Under the pieces are notes generated by a model. It made no database searches. It saw only the letters and a list, made by a program, of their open reading frames with translations, and was not told the DNA's origin. Of a stretch of DNA of 64,000 nt, positions 21,150 to 31,482 are shown piece by piece. Positions within the stretch are counted from its first letter, which is position 1; the number at the start of each line of letters is the position of its first letter. The translations under genes were made by a program, and so were the position numbers. Source of the DNA: Epichloe hybrida (Eukaryota > Ascomycota > Sordariomycetes > Hypocreales > Clavicipitaceae); the NCBI GenBank assembly GCA_019022495.1, contig JAFEKR010000032.1, forward strand, positions 1-64,000. Direction: 5' to 3'.

Positions 21150-22023
21150 CTTATAGGTATAGTCTATGCTAATAAATTCTAAAAAAACCTTCCATTTTTT
21201 AATATAAGAAGGGTAGGTCTAAATAGCGCTTTTAATGCGATTGTTATTATTATAAATATACCTATAAGGCAAGCCTCTCTCTTGTAATTCCTTAATAAAC
21301 CACTAGGTAAATGTGTAGCTAGCTAATTTATCTTAATAAGCTCTTTAGCGTTAATTATAAATATCTTTAGATATAAAATAAAGCTCTTTATCTTTATTAT
21401 TATAAATCATTATACTAATACTTTAAGGTTAAAGGCTTATATAGTTTAAAAGGTATAAGATTTGCTACTTTTATTACTCTATAAATTTATAATATATTAT
21501 ATACCTAGAAGGATTACTTAATTTATTATAATTATAATAGCCTTACTCTTTATAATGCTATTCCTAATAACTAGAATTATTAGTAAATATTACCTTAAGC
21601 TAGTAGCTATAGTTAGTTTTTTAAGAGCGTATTTATTAAATTCTAGTGCCTTAAGAAGCCCTTTAATAGCTACTATAATTATAGTTAAGCTAGCTAAAGT
21701 AAGGTTATTAAATGCTATTTATTAGGGTTTTTAGGGAAATACTACTTTTACTAAAAGCTACACTATTTTACTTACTAAATACTTATATAGTAATATAGAG
21801 TTTATTAAAGCTACTATAACTTAGTAAGGGAGGCAAATTTAGGGGTGGGTTTTCTGGATTTTTATCTATTATAATGTAGGTTATAATGCTAATTAAAGGG
21901 AAAAGGTCTATTAAAAAATTTATTAATTTTAGTGTTTAGTAAAGCTACTATACATTTATACTATAAATGTACTATGGTATATAGCGGCGGGCCTAACCGC
22001 CGAAAAAGCGGGGCAGTAGGGAT

Positions 22024-22067
22024 TTCTGCGCACCTAGCAAAAAATCGCTGCGCCCCGAGCAATTCAC
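22024..22067 (-). repeat. Right terminal inverted repeat of the MULE-like element
   Basis: Inverted partner of 17606-17649, ending ...CGAGCAATTCAC just before the second ATACTCGG target copy. Confidence 0.92.
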
Positions 22068-22315
22068 ATACTCGGACTGGCTTTGATAGGTCGTATCCAC
22101 CTGCCGATTAGGCAAGCTTTCATTTTGACAAGAACAAGTTAGGTTCTCAGGGTTGCAAGGTCACGTGCTGTGTTGACAGGGGCCCCGTAAATAATAAGGG
22201 GTAGATAAGAAGGGGTAGATTCACTTTGCAATATAAACTTTGCTGTCCCTCCTTGCAAATCCATCCCTGAGGCTCAGCATTGAATGGCATAATCGCTTCT
22301 TTCACCTTAGAAACC

Positions 22316-23353
22316 ATGAGCAAGTTTCTGGATACTCCAATACCAGACGACCTCGTCTTTGCCAACGCACCTAATTGCCGCACACGACGGGACGCATCCA
22401 CACGCTACGTGCAGTCGTCAAATGTCAGTGAAAGGCAACCACACAGCACGAATGACGAAGAGATAATCCACACAATATTTGTCCCCTTTTCCATGGGAAT
22501 GATCGTCGACCGACAAATTATAGTTCAAAAGGACGGGCTGATTCGGAAATCTGTGAGGACAAGCATATCCGACTTGGAAGGGGAGAAGCGCCGCCTAGAG
22601 CTCATTAGAGGTACAACAACCGTCCCTGTGCCTCAGGTCATGAATTATTATTCATCACAGGACTTCGACCATTTAGTCATGGAAAGATTACCAGGCAGAA
22701 CATTGGAGAGTGTCTGGTCCCATCTATCGGTCGAGGAAAAGGAGTCCATCGCCAACCAAATAGCATGTTTCACTAACCAACTCCGCCGGTTAAGAAATGA
22801 TGATATCGATGCCCATCTTTTCCTACGACAGGAAATCCCGTCAGGATTGAGTAATTCTACAGATCTTAGCATGGAGAGGATAAAAACCTATTCCGAAATC
22901 AAGCCTATCACGGACTTCGTACGCGAGAGAAGCCAGAGGTTTGACCACGAGAAAAATGTTTTTACCCATGGAGATCTGGATTGGAGCAACATATTAATTA
23001 CCGACAAAAAAGTTTCCGGTATTGTCGACTTGGAGTGTGGCGGGTTTTTACCACCATACTGCGAATGGATAGCCGTCAAAAGGCTATCAGACAACCATCC
23101 ATGGTTTGAGCTCTTGGAGCCACGGCTCAACTTGCCTGAATGGAACTCAATTTGGGAGGTTGAGCAGCTAATTTCGGCCCTCTCTGAGCACTCTCAATGG
23201 GCTTTGACACCACAAGATCGAGCTGCTAATGTATCAGAAGGGTGGACTCAAGTTTCCACGATACTTGGTGCTTGTATTCAAGACCCCCCTCTGATTACGT
23301 ACGCAATTCGATCGAAGCATCCCTGGTGGCTAGAGCACAAGCCGAGTATGTAA
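22316..23353 (+). CDS. APH-type phosphotransferase, intact single exon
   Basis: From Met at 22316 (MSKFLDTPIPDDLVF) the protein has 345 residues; a start at 22280 adds 12. N-lobe: MIVDRQIIVQKDGLIRKSV, EKRRLELIRGTTTVPVPQV; hinge HLVMERLPGRTLESVW; catalytic loop FTHGDLDWSNILITDKK; metal motif GIVDLECGGFLPPYCEWIA. These are the full APH motif set (HxDxxxxN, then DxE). It starts about 230 bp to the right of the MULE-like element. Same strand as the other three APH loci but belonging to a different sequence subtype, so the cluster is not a simple tandem array. Substrate unknown. Confidence 0.87.
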   Translation: MSKFLDTPIPDDLVFANAPNCRTRRDASTRYVQSSNVSERQPHSTNDEEIIHTIFVPFSMGMIVDRQIIVQKDGLIRKSVRTSISDLEGEKRRLELIRGTTTVPVPQVMNYYSSQDFDHLVMERLPGRTLESVWSHLSVEEKESIANQIACFTNQLRRLRNDDIDAHLFLRQEIPSGLSNSTDLSMERIKTYSEIKPITDFVRERSQRFDHEKNVFTHGDLDWSNILITDKKVSGIVDLECGGFLPPYCEWIAVKRLSDNHPWFELLEPRLNLPEWNSIWEVEQLISALSEHSQWALTPQDRAANVSEGWTQVSTILGACIQDPPLITYAIRSKHPWWLEHKPSM

Positions 23354-24261
23354 AGACGAATACAGGCTATGAACCGGGGTCAGATATCTAGAAGAGACGG
23401 GGATGCTTCCACGAAAAGCTATCTAAACTTCTTATCTACAATGTCATATAGTCACCCTTATGAATAGACTAGATCATAACGCTATGCTAATATGCTCCTC
23501 TTTCCTTTATTACATCGCTCTTACTAGCAGCGCTAGGCAGAGGGTGGTGTCCGCGCGTATGCCACCTACAACTACTATAGCAGTCTGCACGAAACCCTCC
23601 ACGTTATTGTATTGCTGCATCTGAACATCCCGCTGATAGGAGTAGATTTGCCTGTAAGCGTCTTTAAGCTAGTGTAATGTCAGATAGCGTTTGTTTTTAC
23701 AGTAGGTGCACGACTGTGTCATGTTTAAATTTTGTAGATTGGCGCTAGCCTGATACGTCCTGTGCCCCATTTAGGGGACAAGTGGCCTAAGGCTGCTAGA
23801 TGGAAAATACACTATTACTACTACTACAGCTGCCTACTAGGTAGATACTGTTGTGCATTACATCGCAATTTTTTTGGCACTTTTTAGAAATTACTTTTAC
23901 GGCCGATAAGCAACATTTCCCACCTCGCTTACCGTACCGTGATGATAACGAAAATGTTCCTACATTACGTGTTGTACAGGTAGCGTTTTCTTACCGACCT
24001 GCGCGACTGTGTCCCGTCTACGGGGACCAGGACCTGAGCGGCTTGAGGTCCTACTTGATTCGGGTGGCTGATTTGGTGTTTAGTTCACGTGATCGTTGAC
24101 TAACGTTGTATCTCGGCTGCCGAACATTAGGTGTCACCACGTGATGCGCCGCTGCTATCTCCCGTAATCGTAATGGTGCCAACCCGACCTTTTGACATCC
24201 ACAGAGAAGAATCTGGTTATACTCGTACACACATTGTACCCAGCGCAGTGCATAACGCACG
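23354..24261. other. Spacer, possibly with decayed coding sequence
   Basis: No intact gene. On the minus strand about 23520-23725 a frame with CTYCKNKRY, one in-frame stop and VQMQQYNNVEGFVQ looks like decayed coding sequence; family not recognised. Nothing else stands out. Confidence 0.35.
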
Positions 24262-26034
24262 ATGAACACGCCGCCACCACGATTTTCCCTACCCGAGCTG
24301 GATGTGAGAGAGCTTGGCATCAAACTTCGGCAGGTTACTCCAGAGATCGACTTTCCACAGGAGTCAGCCCACTCCAGTCGATGGTCCGCCGAGCTAGCAG
24401 CTCACGGCCTTGAGGCCGCAGTAATCGATCATGAACGCCACAAAATCTCGGTGAAAAATTACTGGTAAGTCGAAGCTTTGGGTTTATTAGAACTCTACCT
24501 CAAGCAGTCAAAAGATAATAACAGTGAGGTCGAACGGTGGCGGAACATCTGCATTGGCATAAAATCTCTCCTGAAGCAACATGGTGCTGATGTTGATAAG
24601 CTGCGACGATCGATCGATAACGAGGGCTACTGGGAATCGGAGAGGGATCGCCTTAAGCAATACTCTGCGCGCCTTGAAAATGAGCTTCTGGACGATTTTT
24701 CTGCGAACAACGACGCGAACGCGAACAAGAACGGCCAAAAGCTTCCCAGCTGCCGGACAATGACACCCAATACTAGCCTCCGGTGATAATGGCTACGAGT
24801 TGGACTTAGTGCGTTCTCAGTACGAGAACATTACCTCTCCTATCACTCTTGATACCGGTGTGGTGATGATACGGGCTTGGCCCCCAAAGCTCACGAAAGA
24901 GGGCAAAAAGCACTACGACGAAAATGTGAAGCGGTTTAGGTACGACCTTATGAAAGCGCAACCAGTCAGCCCCGCCTCCCACGCTGGCACGTCTGATGTA
25001 AAGTTCGCGGTTAGCGGCGCCGTTTACAAAAAAATCGAAGGCTTCAGCAGCGGTGGTAGTTTTGGGTCTGTGCACAAGGTTGTTAACCTGCAAGCCAAGA
25101 ATGTGTTTGCTGCAAAAGTCCCTCATTACAAACTATCCGATGGTCCAGATGTCAGCTGGAAACGATGGGAATTAGTACGCAACGAGTTTGAGAATATGGT
25201 CAAACTCAAACATGTGAGTTCAGCCTGTTTATCATTCAGGGTTCTCGGCGTCTAAGCTGACTCCCCTTTCTAGCCTCACATTGTTGAAGCCTTCGAAGTT
25301 GTGCTTGGGCCCGAACTTGAACCACCGTGGCTAATCATGGAATGGGTTCAAGACGATCTACGTTCACTTCTCCCTCTTCAGGACGACCAGAAACCTGTTT
25401 TGCTAGGCGATGTGAGTGCCGGCCTTGCTTTTATGCATTTACAAGGATATGCGCATCGCGATTTGAAACCGGACAACATTCTCATTGGCTGGAACGAGCC
25501 GATGCAGCGCCATGTTGCAAAAATCACCGATGCCGGGCTGTCGAAATACCACGCTGCGGGCCATATGCATACCTTTGTAGGTTCTGCAGTGTACGGAGTA
25601 CATGGCTCCCGAAATTTGGGAAGATGAGCGGTGTTACATCAATACCGTTGGATTTATGGTCGTTGGGTATAATTGCTCTTGAGCTGCTTACTGAATCCGA
25701 ACTTGCCACCCAGGGATTGACCAAAGCTCATTTCAAAACCTAGGCAGCGGAGACAATTTGGCCCACGTTGGAAACGGCACCTCGACATTTCTTGCCACTT
25801 TTAAATGGCCTGTTGCAGGAAGACCCAACGAACCGATGGGCTGCTGGTAAAGCCGAGGTATGGTTCACGAAGTCTATTCGGCCGACTACAAGTGAGGTGC
25901 GCGAGCCAATCGGAGGCTCTCAAGGTAGTGGAAGTTTTGTGCGAAGCGCACACCCTACCCTGTCAACAACTCGGGCGGTGGCATCGACCGACTCGTTGCC
26001 AGACACTGAACTGTACAGTTCCCCCCTCTGACAG
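24262..26034 (+). pseudogene. Serine/threonine protein kinase, multiply disabled
   Basis: Starts MNTPPPRFSLPELDVRELG; an in-frame TAA at 24466-24468 (NYW*VEALG, a CAA-to-TAA-type change) and a frameshift near 24740-24785 precede the kinase part. Kinase motifs: glycine loop FSSGGSFGSVHK, AAKV for the lysine, an intron about 25214-25273, the hinge WLIMEWVQDDL, an intact HRDLKPDNILIG and DFG altered to DAG (ITDAGLSK). After VGSAVY a short insertion breaks the APE region (the MAPEIWEDE reading is in another frame), and a second shift restores LDLWSLGIIALELLTE. A TAG at 25741-25743 interrupts the C-lobe, which then continues GLLQEDPTNRWAAGKA. At least five lesions; no function remains likely. Confidence 0.78.
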
Positions 26035-26710
26035 GTGATGGCTCCCTATGAAGCTGTACGAAAGAGATCGTCGTTCAAGTTGTGGTGCGTAAGGTTCCAA
26101 TTAAAGACCTCGGATGATATCAGCGGCTACCTAGCTGCGCATTTCATTAAGTCGACCCAGTCTTCTAAGCAAGGTTTTTTCATGAGAAACGTATTTGCTC
26201 CAGAAGTAGCGGCATCTTCCAAGCCCACATCTACCTTTGCCCAGTCCAACACTGTGCGAAGGTGCGATATTATTTTGCTTCGGCTTACTTGGCTTCCGAT
26301 TTGGCACTTTTCGCGCTTGAAACGATAAAAATGTCGCTAAGCCAGTCAAGATGGATTTGGATGCTTTGGCGAAAGAAACTGAGCTGCGGGATGAGGATGC
26401 CTTCCAGGAATTTCGGAGTCTCGATTCCTTTCATCTCCTCCTGCTCCCTCTGCTATGTACCGCAGAGGGATTTCCCGAACCAACTTCGCCGTCGTTTCCG
26501 AGGCTGTGTATATTCAGGTCGTCGTCTGTATTCGCTTAGTGGATCAAGCGGTGTTGAGGGAGCCAGTCTTATATCGCGGCGGTTCCCGTCGTCCGCGATC
26601 AATGTGGGCTGCCCCACAGAGGACATAGCAGAACTTTCCTTATAGTTCTAGTCTTTGATAATTATATCCAATGAGTTAGCATTGAGTCCTAGTCTCTGTT
26701 AGCCAGGCTG
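26035..26710. other. Decayed sequence downstream of the kinase relic
   Basis: Overlapping short ORFs in several frames (for example the 26351-26539 reading MDLDALAKETELRDEDAF) suggest broken coding sequence, perhaps the end of the kinase-relic gene. No family is assignable. Confidence 0.3.
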
Positions 26711-26860
26711 TCAGATGCCACACATGGCGAGAACAACCGCATTGGATCCTTCTTCTGCATTCACGCCACCAATGTAGCCCAGCTTTCCGTTACCGACACT
26801 GGCGAATGCCACGGCTGTCTCACCAGCTATTTTGGCGCTGATGGGAGGAAAGATGGTAGA
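26711..26860 (-). pseudogene. C-terminal fragment of an unidentified protein
   Basis: A minus-strand frame reads FPPISAKIAGETAVAFASVG, then NGKLGYIGGVNAEEGSNAVV and LAMCGI, stopping at 26711-26713. It looks like the well-conserved last 50 residues of a real protein. The upstream frame is lost. It lies just 3' of the relic at 26914-27536 and could be the end of the same gene. Confidence 0.4.
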
Positions 26861-26913
26861 TTGAATGACCACTGTTGTAGGTGGTCCAATTCAGGCGAGA
26901 CTGTCATACCACC

Positions 26914-27536
26914 TTATGACATATCCGACAATTGTGTCCATGGGTCTTTCGAATCTCTGTGGCGAAATTGTGTGACATATCTTGATTCCGGCCTCGAGCT
27001 GTCCAGTCTCTCTTTTTTCGTGAGCACGAAAGACACCCAGATAGCTCTCTTGCTCTTCGCACGGGTTGGCCATCCGATCGGCATTGAAGAGCCGCTGTCC
27101 TTCTCTTGCATGCCTAACGCCCAACTGACATCATGTACGCCGTCAAGGTCCAACTGCTCTTCTCCCCATTCCTCAGATACATCGGTTCCATCGATAAGGT
27201 CGGACAATTCTAGCTGATTGCGCCGGTCTATGCAACTCTGAGCGAACGCCTTGGGTACGGTAGCCCCCGCGGGCTGCGAACAATAATATCAGAGCAGCAG
27301 TCCAAATGTACATCACAGTCAGGAACAATCACGAACTCGTGGTTGCTACCAACGGTTCCGAACCGGCTATAGGTATGTATCCGCGACGCTGGCGCAGGTC
27401 GTTTCGGCTCAAGGCGAGTAAAAGTATCGTCGGATTGGAAAAGGTTTTCGGCATCCACAACGAGCTGAGCGGGTACACATATCTCCCAGGTCTGTAACTT
27501 CCTGTTAAATAGCTTATGCACAGCAATTGCAATCAT
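26914..27536 (-). pseudogene. Uncharacterised fungal protein, frameshifted
   Basis: The upstream part (27536-27250) reads VHKLFNRKLQTWEICVPAQL, then GSNHEFVIVPDCDVHLDCC and GLPYP. In the next frame it continues KAFAQSCIDRRNQLELSDLI, then DGTDVSEEWGEEQLDLDG. One frameshift near 27245-27260 joins two halves of what looks like a conserved fungal family with the pattern HxDC...GxPYPK..AQS..D......L.DLIDG.D.SEEWGE. Function unknown. The single lesion suggests recent loss or a sequencing error. Confidence 0.55.
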
Positions 27537-28037
27537 ATCAATGACAGTTTAACATACAGTTCTGGCCCGACCGGCGCCGTAAAATTTAAGTGCAGAAACG
27601 CCAACACAACAACATGGTATATTGTGTTCTTCGAGAGCTCTTGTGACTAAGAGGGTTCTGTTAGTGTTGTCGAGGTTGATGCCCATGTTGAAAATAGCAC
27701 ATGTTTATCGTCGGCCTGGATGACAGATGAGCATTGAGCGGCCAGAGGAATGGAATAAGAGGCGAGGGTGAACCCAAAAGTTGCTCAGTAACCGATCAGG
27801 CCACAAGCGCCAGGATCAGGATTTTCCTTGGCAGGGAGGACCTAGCACAGTTCGGCCATTCGTCGCTTGGCCTCAAGCCCCACACACTCTTCCACATTCA
27901 GTTGAGCATTGCCTCGTCCTTCGACCCGATACCGTCACAGAAGGCTGATTGATCGTAACAAATATTGATAACGCACATCAAAATCGAGTACATATCGTCC
28001 AATGCCGTGTGCGCGGAGCTAAAGCACGCCAGTGCTA
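27537..28037. other. Spacer without a recognisable gene
   Basis: Only short uninformative ORFs (for example 27734-27952) up to the MITE at 28038. Confidence 0.35.
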
Positions 28038-28402
28038 ACACGTCATCATGTAGTAGTGATTTTTTAATCATGCAGTAGTAACTAGGCCTAAAATAGAAGA
28101 GATATCTTTTCACGCAAATTTACAAGAGAAGTGACTGCCTATAATTTATGTAAATAAATGAGGGCATAGGAACTAGCTAGTTTACGTAATGGAATTACTA
28201 TAGGCTATAATAGAAGCTCTATATCTCTAAAAGGAGTCTAAAAAAAGCGTTTTCTTTCTTATATGCATATTTAAGAAAATAGTGTGAAATATAAATTACA
28301 GGAGATTACTTCCCTTATAAATTTATAGGAGTAAGTATCTTTTCTTTCTTAGCCCTAGTTACTACTATATAGTTAACAAATCACTACTGCATGTTTACGT
28401 GT
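28038..28402. mobile_element. Complete MITE, family 1 (365 bp)
   Basis: Starts ACACGTCATCATGTAGTAGT and ends ACTACTGCATGTTTACGTGT; the two arms are imperfect inverted repeats over about 70 bp including AGTAACTAGG / CCTAGTTACT. A TA dinucleotide flanks each side, as in Tc1/mariner-pogo-type insertions. AT-rich centre without ORF. Partial copies lie at 16945-17060 and 58769-58850. Confidence 0.75.
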
Positions 28403-28747
28403 TAAGTGTTAAGGCTTATGTCAGGACTCAGGGTACAACTAGGTGGTCAACGGGGCTTGTGAAAGTCTCCCACAGCCTAGTAGGCCGCGGCAGATCACCG
28501 ATGGCCATTTATAGCTCCGATGTCCACAGCATGGCATAGCGTCTGCTTGGCAGATGAAATATTACCGGCATCCCTCTGCACGCTTTTCTCAGGCAAAATG
28601 GCTTCCTCGGGGGGACATTGATATTCGTTAGAGGAGGCTTTATACGCTTAGAATAGAGAGCAGCGATTGTCAGGGTGTCGAAGATTTACCAAACTATACA
28701 AAGAGTGATTTCAGAATGCTTCATGTTGTTGTTTTTTTTCTCCCTAG

Positions 28748-29184
28748 AATTGATGATGCGAGGTCCCCTATGAGGAGGTACAACGGAGGTGTGCATGCTC
28801 TTAGAACGATTGTATAACAACAGGGAGTTCGCGAATTATATCGGGGGCTTGCCTCTACAACAATCAAGAAATCAGCTACGGCTGCAGTGCCTATGGGCTT
28901 ATACAACATTCTAAAAGACCGCTTCGCATCTCAAGGCAAGGCTTCTGGAAATCCCGTCCTCGCCTTTGGACTCAGCGCGACTGCAGGGATAATCACCATG
29001 TACGCGACGTAACCATTTGATACTATTAAAACCAGGACCCAAGGAGCACAGGGAATGGGCATCGTCCATGCTTTCGAGGGCATTTTGGCGCGGGAGTTCT
29101 ATGCGACTTGGCCGTCTTGTTCTGAGTGGAGGAATTGTTTTCAGCGTGTACGAGGCTGTTAAGAGCCAGAATGTACAGGAGTGA
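28748..29184 (+). pseudogene. Mitochondrial citrate (tricarboxylate) carrier pseudogene
   Basis: After an intron-type acceptor (CTCCCTAG) the frame reads IDDARSPMRRYNGGVHALRTI, a stop, then QQGVRELYRGLASTTIKKSA, MGLYNILKDRFA, and FGLSATAGIITMYAT*PFDT, followed by IKTRTQGAQG. These are the second and third repeats of an SLC25 carrier, with the P-x-D-x-[IV]-K-T-R signature. The stops are TAA at 28815-28817 and TAA at 29010-29012; the latter stands where the family has Gln (CAA), a C-to-T change. Near 29095 a deletion shifts the frame; the end then reads MRLGRLVLSGGIVFSVYEAV and stops at 29182-29184. The first third is absent. It resembles Ctp1-like citrate carriers of fungi, which export citrate from mitochondria. 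Confidence 0.78.
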
Positions 29185-29729
29185 AGAAGCAGGTATCTAG
29201 GGGGAATCAAGGTTCTTAGCGAAGTAGCAGCTATCTAGCTTCCAAGATAATGGTCTCAATTCTTGCCCCTTCCAAGTGAGCTAGCCACTGCAGCTTCTTT
29301 TATATGTGAAATCCCTCCTCACCCCGCATCTGAGGCTAATAAGCTTGCGCATCGTTGAATCCCTCTCTGAGGGACCTGACGGAGGCAGTCGTTTCGGCGC
29401 TAACAAACCTGTGATCTATGTTATTCGAGCGATATATTGTATCGAGACGTGACGTTACGGGGAGAAAACATTTCAACGGCTTTGTTTTCTGCTTTGAAGC
29501 ATTTTACTTTACGGAACCATAGATACTATAGAGTAGCATTACAGAGATTATTCCAAGCTGATTTAACGTACACGAAATATACCTTCAATTGGCTCAATGT
29601 AGACATTATGTACGACGAATGCCCCGCGTGAAGACTTGGCTGTATATTAAGTGACTTTAAATTTCTACTTGGCCCATCTATTTGCTTACAAAGGAGGGCT
29701 AATGCACGTCAACATGATGTGCTATCCGC
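29185..29729. other. Spacer without a recognisable gene
   Basis: A 64-codon plus-strand ORF at 29437-29631 has no recognisable feature. Nothing else seen. Confidence 0.35.
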
Positions 29730-30542
29730 TCACGTGCAGCCATCAGCTCGATTGCTAAGGCATTGATCCACAAGCGTCCCTTGTAGGCTGACTCCAAACA
29801 CTTCACAGCTCACAGTGGCCGTGCCACATGCGTTAACGCAATAGTTGGCAGCATTGTAAAGATTCTCCAGCTGGAATGTAGCGTTGGCGCTCCAGCTAAT
29901 GCAGCAGCCGCTTTGGCAGATCGATCGCGGACCACCTGTCTTCACACTAGCGTTGAAGCGAATGTTCTCAATCAGGGTTCGGCATGCGCTTTTGACGGCC
30001 TGATGAGCATTATCGCAAGCTTCTCTAGTCCAGCGAGGGGTGATAGACATAGCAGGAGTAGTTCGAAGGGCATTGAAAGCCTCGGCTAAGAAGGGAGAAG
30101 AGGACGTCTTGACGTAGAGATCGATAAGGTCCGAGTCGATGCCGCTTTTGTCGGTCTTTGTAACAGCAACCAGAAGACCATCCCTCATCTGTGTGCTAGA
30201 AGCTTTGGCGTAATCAGCGTGAGCATTCATGCTGAAGACGTTGTACAGATAGACGACATCGCCCCATTTGCCTTCCTTGGCCGCGACCTGGCCAAGACTA
30301 GCAACGGTCTTGAGGGACTCGAGGTTATCCATGGTGTAGAGACCAACGTCGTCATGGATGTGAGGCAGCTTGTCGGGGGCGAATCCAGTCACCTTGAACC
30401 ATACTTCGCCGCCGGCGTTGCCTTGCATTTCGACGTTGCCGTAACTAAGGGCGTGAATGCTGCCGGCGTAGTCAAGGTTCTTGGGAGCAGCCGTGGCACC
30501 AACGACCGCGAGGGCCAAACTGAGGGTGGAAGAGAACTGCAT
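29730..30542 (-). CDS. Secreted protein with Cys-rich C-terminal domain (270 aa)
   Basis: A single exon. Residues 1-19 (MQFSSTLSLALAVVGATAA) form a clear signal peptide. Residues about 20-165 make a domain without cysteine (DYAGSIHALSYGNVEMQG, GLYTMDNLESLKTVASLGQV, WGDVVYLYNVFSMNAHADYA). The last 95 residues carry ten cysteines: EACDN, SACRT, SICQSGCC, YCVNACGTATVSCEVFG, DQCLSN, GCT, so probably five disulfides. No catalytic motif and no GPI signal are seen. The two-part design, secretion and telomere-proximal site fit an effector or cell-wall-associated protein, but I do not recognise a named family. It is intact, surrounded by pseudogenes. Confidence 0.8.
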   Translation of the reverse strand: MQFSSTLSLALAVVGATAAPKNLDYAGSIHALSYGNVEMQGNAGGEVWFKVTGFAPDKLPHIHDDVGLYTMDNLESLKTVASLGQVAAKEGKWGDVVYLYNVFSMNAHADYAKASSTQMRDGLLVAVTKTDKSGIDSDLIDLYVKTSSSPFLAEAFNALRTTPAMSITPRWTREACDNAHQAVKSACRTLIENIRFNASVKTGGPRSICQSGCCISWSANATFQLENLYNAANYCVNACGTATVSCEVFGVSLQGTLVDQCLSNRADGCT

Positions 30543-31345
30543 CTTAAAGCGTATATAATAGGAAATCTTAACTGGTAGTCTTTGTTGTCAATGGTCTTTT
30601 TGGATTGCGAATATGGAAGAAAGGGAGGGATCGCGGGTCCCCTTTATAGTCATTCAGTGGACCGCTTCGGGCAGGTTCAACAATTGTCATACGAATCACT
30701 GAATCACTTTTAAGTAAGCTCACTATCTATTGGAGAGACATAAATTCAGCCTAAATTTTGCACGACGTGGTGGATAATTGGTCGGTGTAAGTGGCGCGAA
30801 AAGAATGAGAAAAGAGCTCGGCTCACGATGGATTCTTCTTGGATGAGGCTGCTGACATTGTAGCATCCAGTGCAACCTTAGCCTGTCCCAAAAACCCATT
30901 GGGGTTGCTTCTTGCTTAACATACAATGCAATATCAGATTCGGCAATCTTAAAACACACTTATTATAAATTTATATAGGTATTATAAGTAACTCTTAATA
31001 CTATAAAGACTAATAGATATAAGTTATACTAAAAACAGGTAAGTAAGCTGTTTATTCTAAGTAGGACTAGTAGCAGATAAATGTTCAATTTTTGACATGC
31101 GTGTTTAGGCGTCTTCAACTAGACGTCATGAGCAGAACCAGATTAATCATGCTGTCTTGCCCCCACCTTGCAAAGCTAATAATTGCTTACAATCCTATAG
31201 GGGTAATTGGAATCGGAATCACAGGTCTTGTCGGGGGGGGGGGATGTATCGTACCGAAGTCACATATGGGCTCTTGTGACCCAGGGGGTCCGAGGCCTTG
31301 TTAAATCCATTAAATCCAATAATTCAAAATTCTTGTGGCTGCATT
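30543..31345. other. Intergenic, promoter of the secreted protein and unknown sequence
   Basis: The minus-strand gene at 29730-30542 should be driven from 30543-30700, where a TATATAATAG lies just above the start codon on this strand. A G11 run occurs at 31234-31244. No gene is seen. Confidence 0.35.
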
Positions 31346-31480
31346 AAAGCTTACGAAATTAACGGAATTAATAATATAAACGAAATGGACAATATGAACG
31401 ATACTAACAATATAAACGATATTGATAACATAAACGATATTGACAATATAAACAATATTGACAATATTAATGATAATGTC
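31346..31480. repeat. Degenerate 9/18-bp tandem repeat
   Basis: Repeats of AATATAAACGATATTGACA-like units. The plus strand reads as an Asn/Ile/Asp repeat (NINDIDN) in an ORF at 31298-31489, which I take as a by-product of the repeat rather than a gene. Confidence 0.75.
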
Positions 31481-31482
31481 AT

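Larger units (their letters stand above)
17606..22067 (-). mobile_element. Mutator-like (MULE) transposon, RIP-degraded
   Basis: Bounded by 44-bp perfect terminal inverted repeats (17606-17649 and 22024-22067, starting GTGAATTGCTCGGGGCGCAG) and flanked by the direct repeat ATACTCGG (17598-17605, 22068-22075). The base before it also matches, so the duplication can be read as 9 bp (CATACTCGG), the usual MULE size. The interior is AT-rich and without ORFs. A minus-strand reading at 18420-18660 still gives a MULE-transposase-like C-terminal region. A second element is nested at 19339-21149. The ends remain GC-rich because they are short or shared with other sequences. Confidence 0.82.
17419..22086 (+). 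pseudogene. Small zinc-ribbon-like gene interrupted by a 4.5-kb transposon
   Basis: The ORF starts MVNCGKCGYNNMSGRTTCQN and has CxxCGKK next, a treble of Cys pairs like a zinc ribbon; then KTCSDRG, HPEEHDACFGKRGGG. At 17605 the reading frame enters the terminal repeat of the element at 17606-22067. If the element and one copy of its target duplication are removed, the frame continues as ...APYSDWL and stops at 22084-22086, giving a 65-residue ancestral protein. The insertion therefore replaces only the last few residues: the current frame reads through the transposon end to a stop at 17665-17667 (82 residues). The protein may thus still be made with an altered tail. It resembles the 46-residue ORF at 11099-11239. 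A promoter-like run with TATAAAAG lies upstream at about 17310. Confidence 0.6.
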
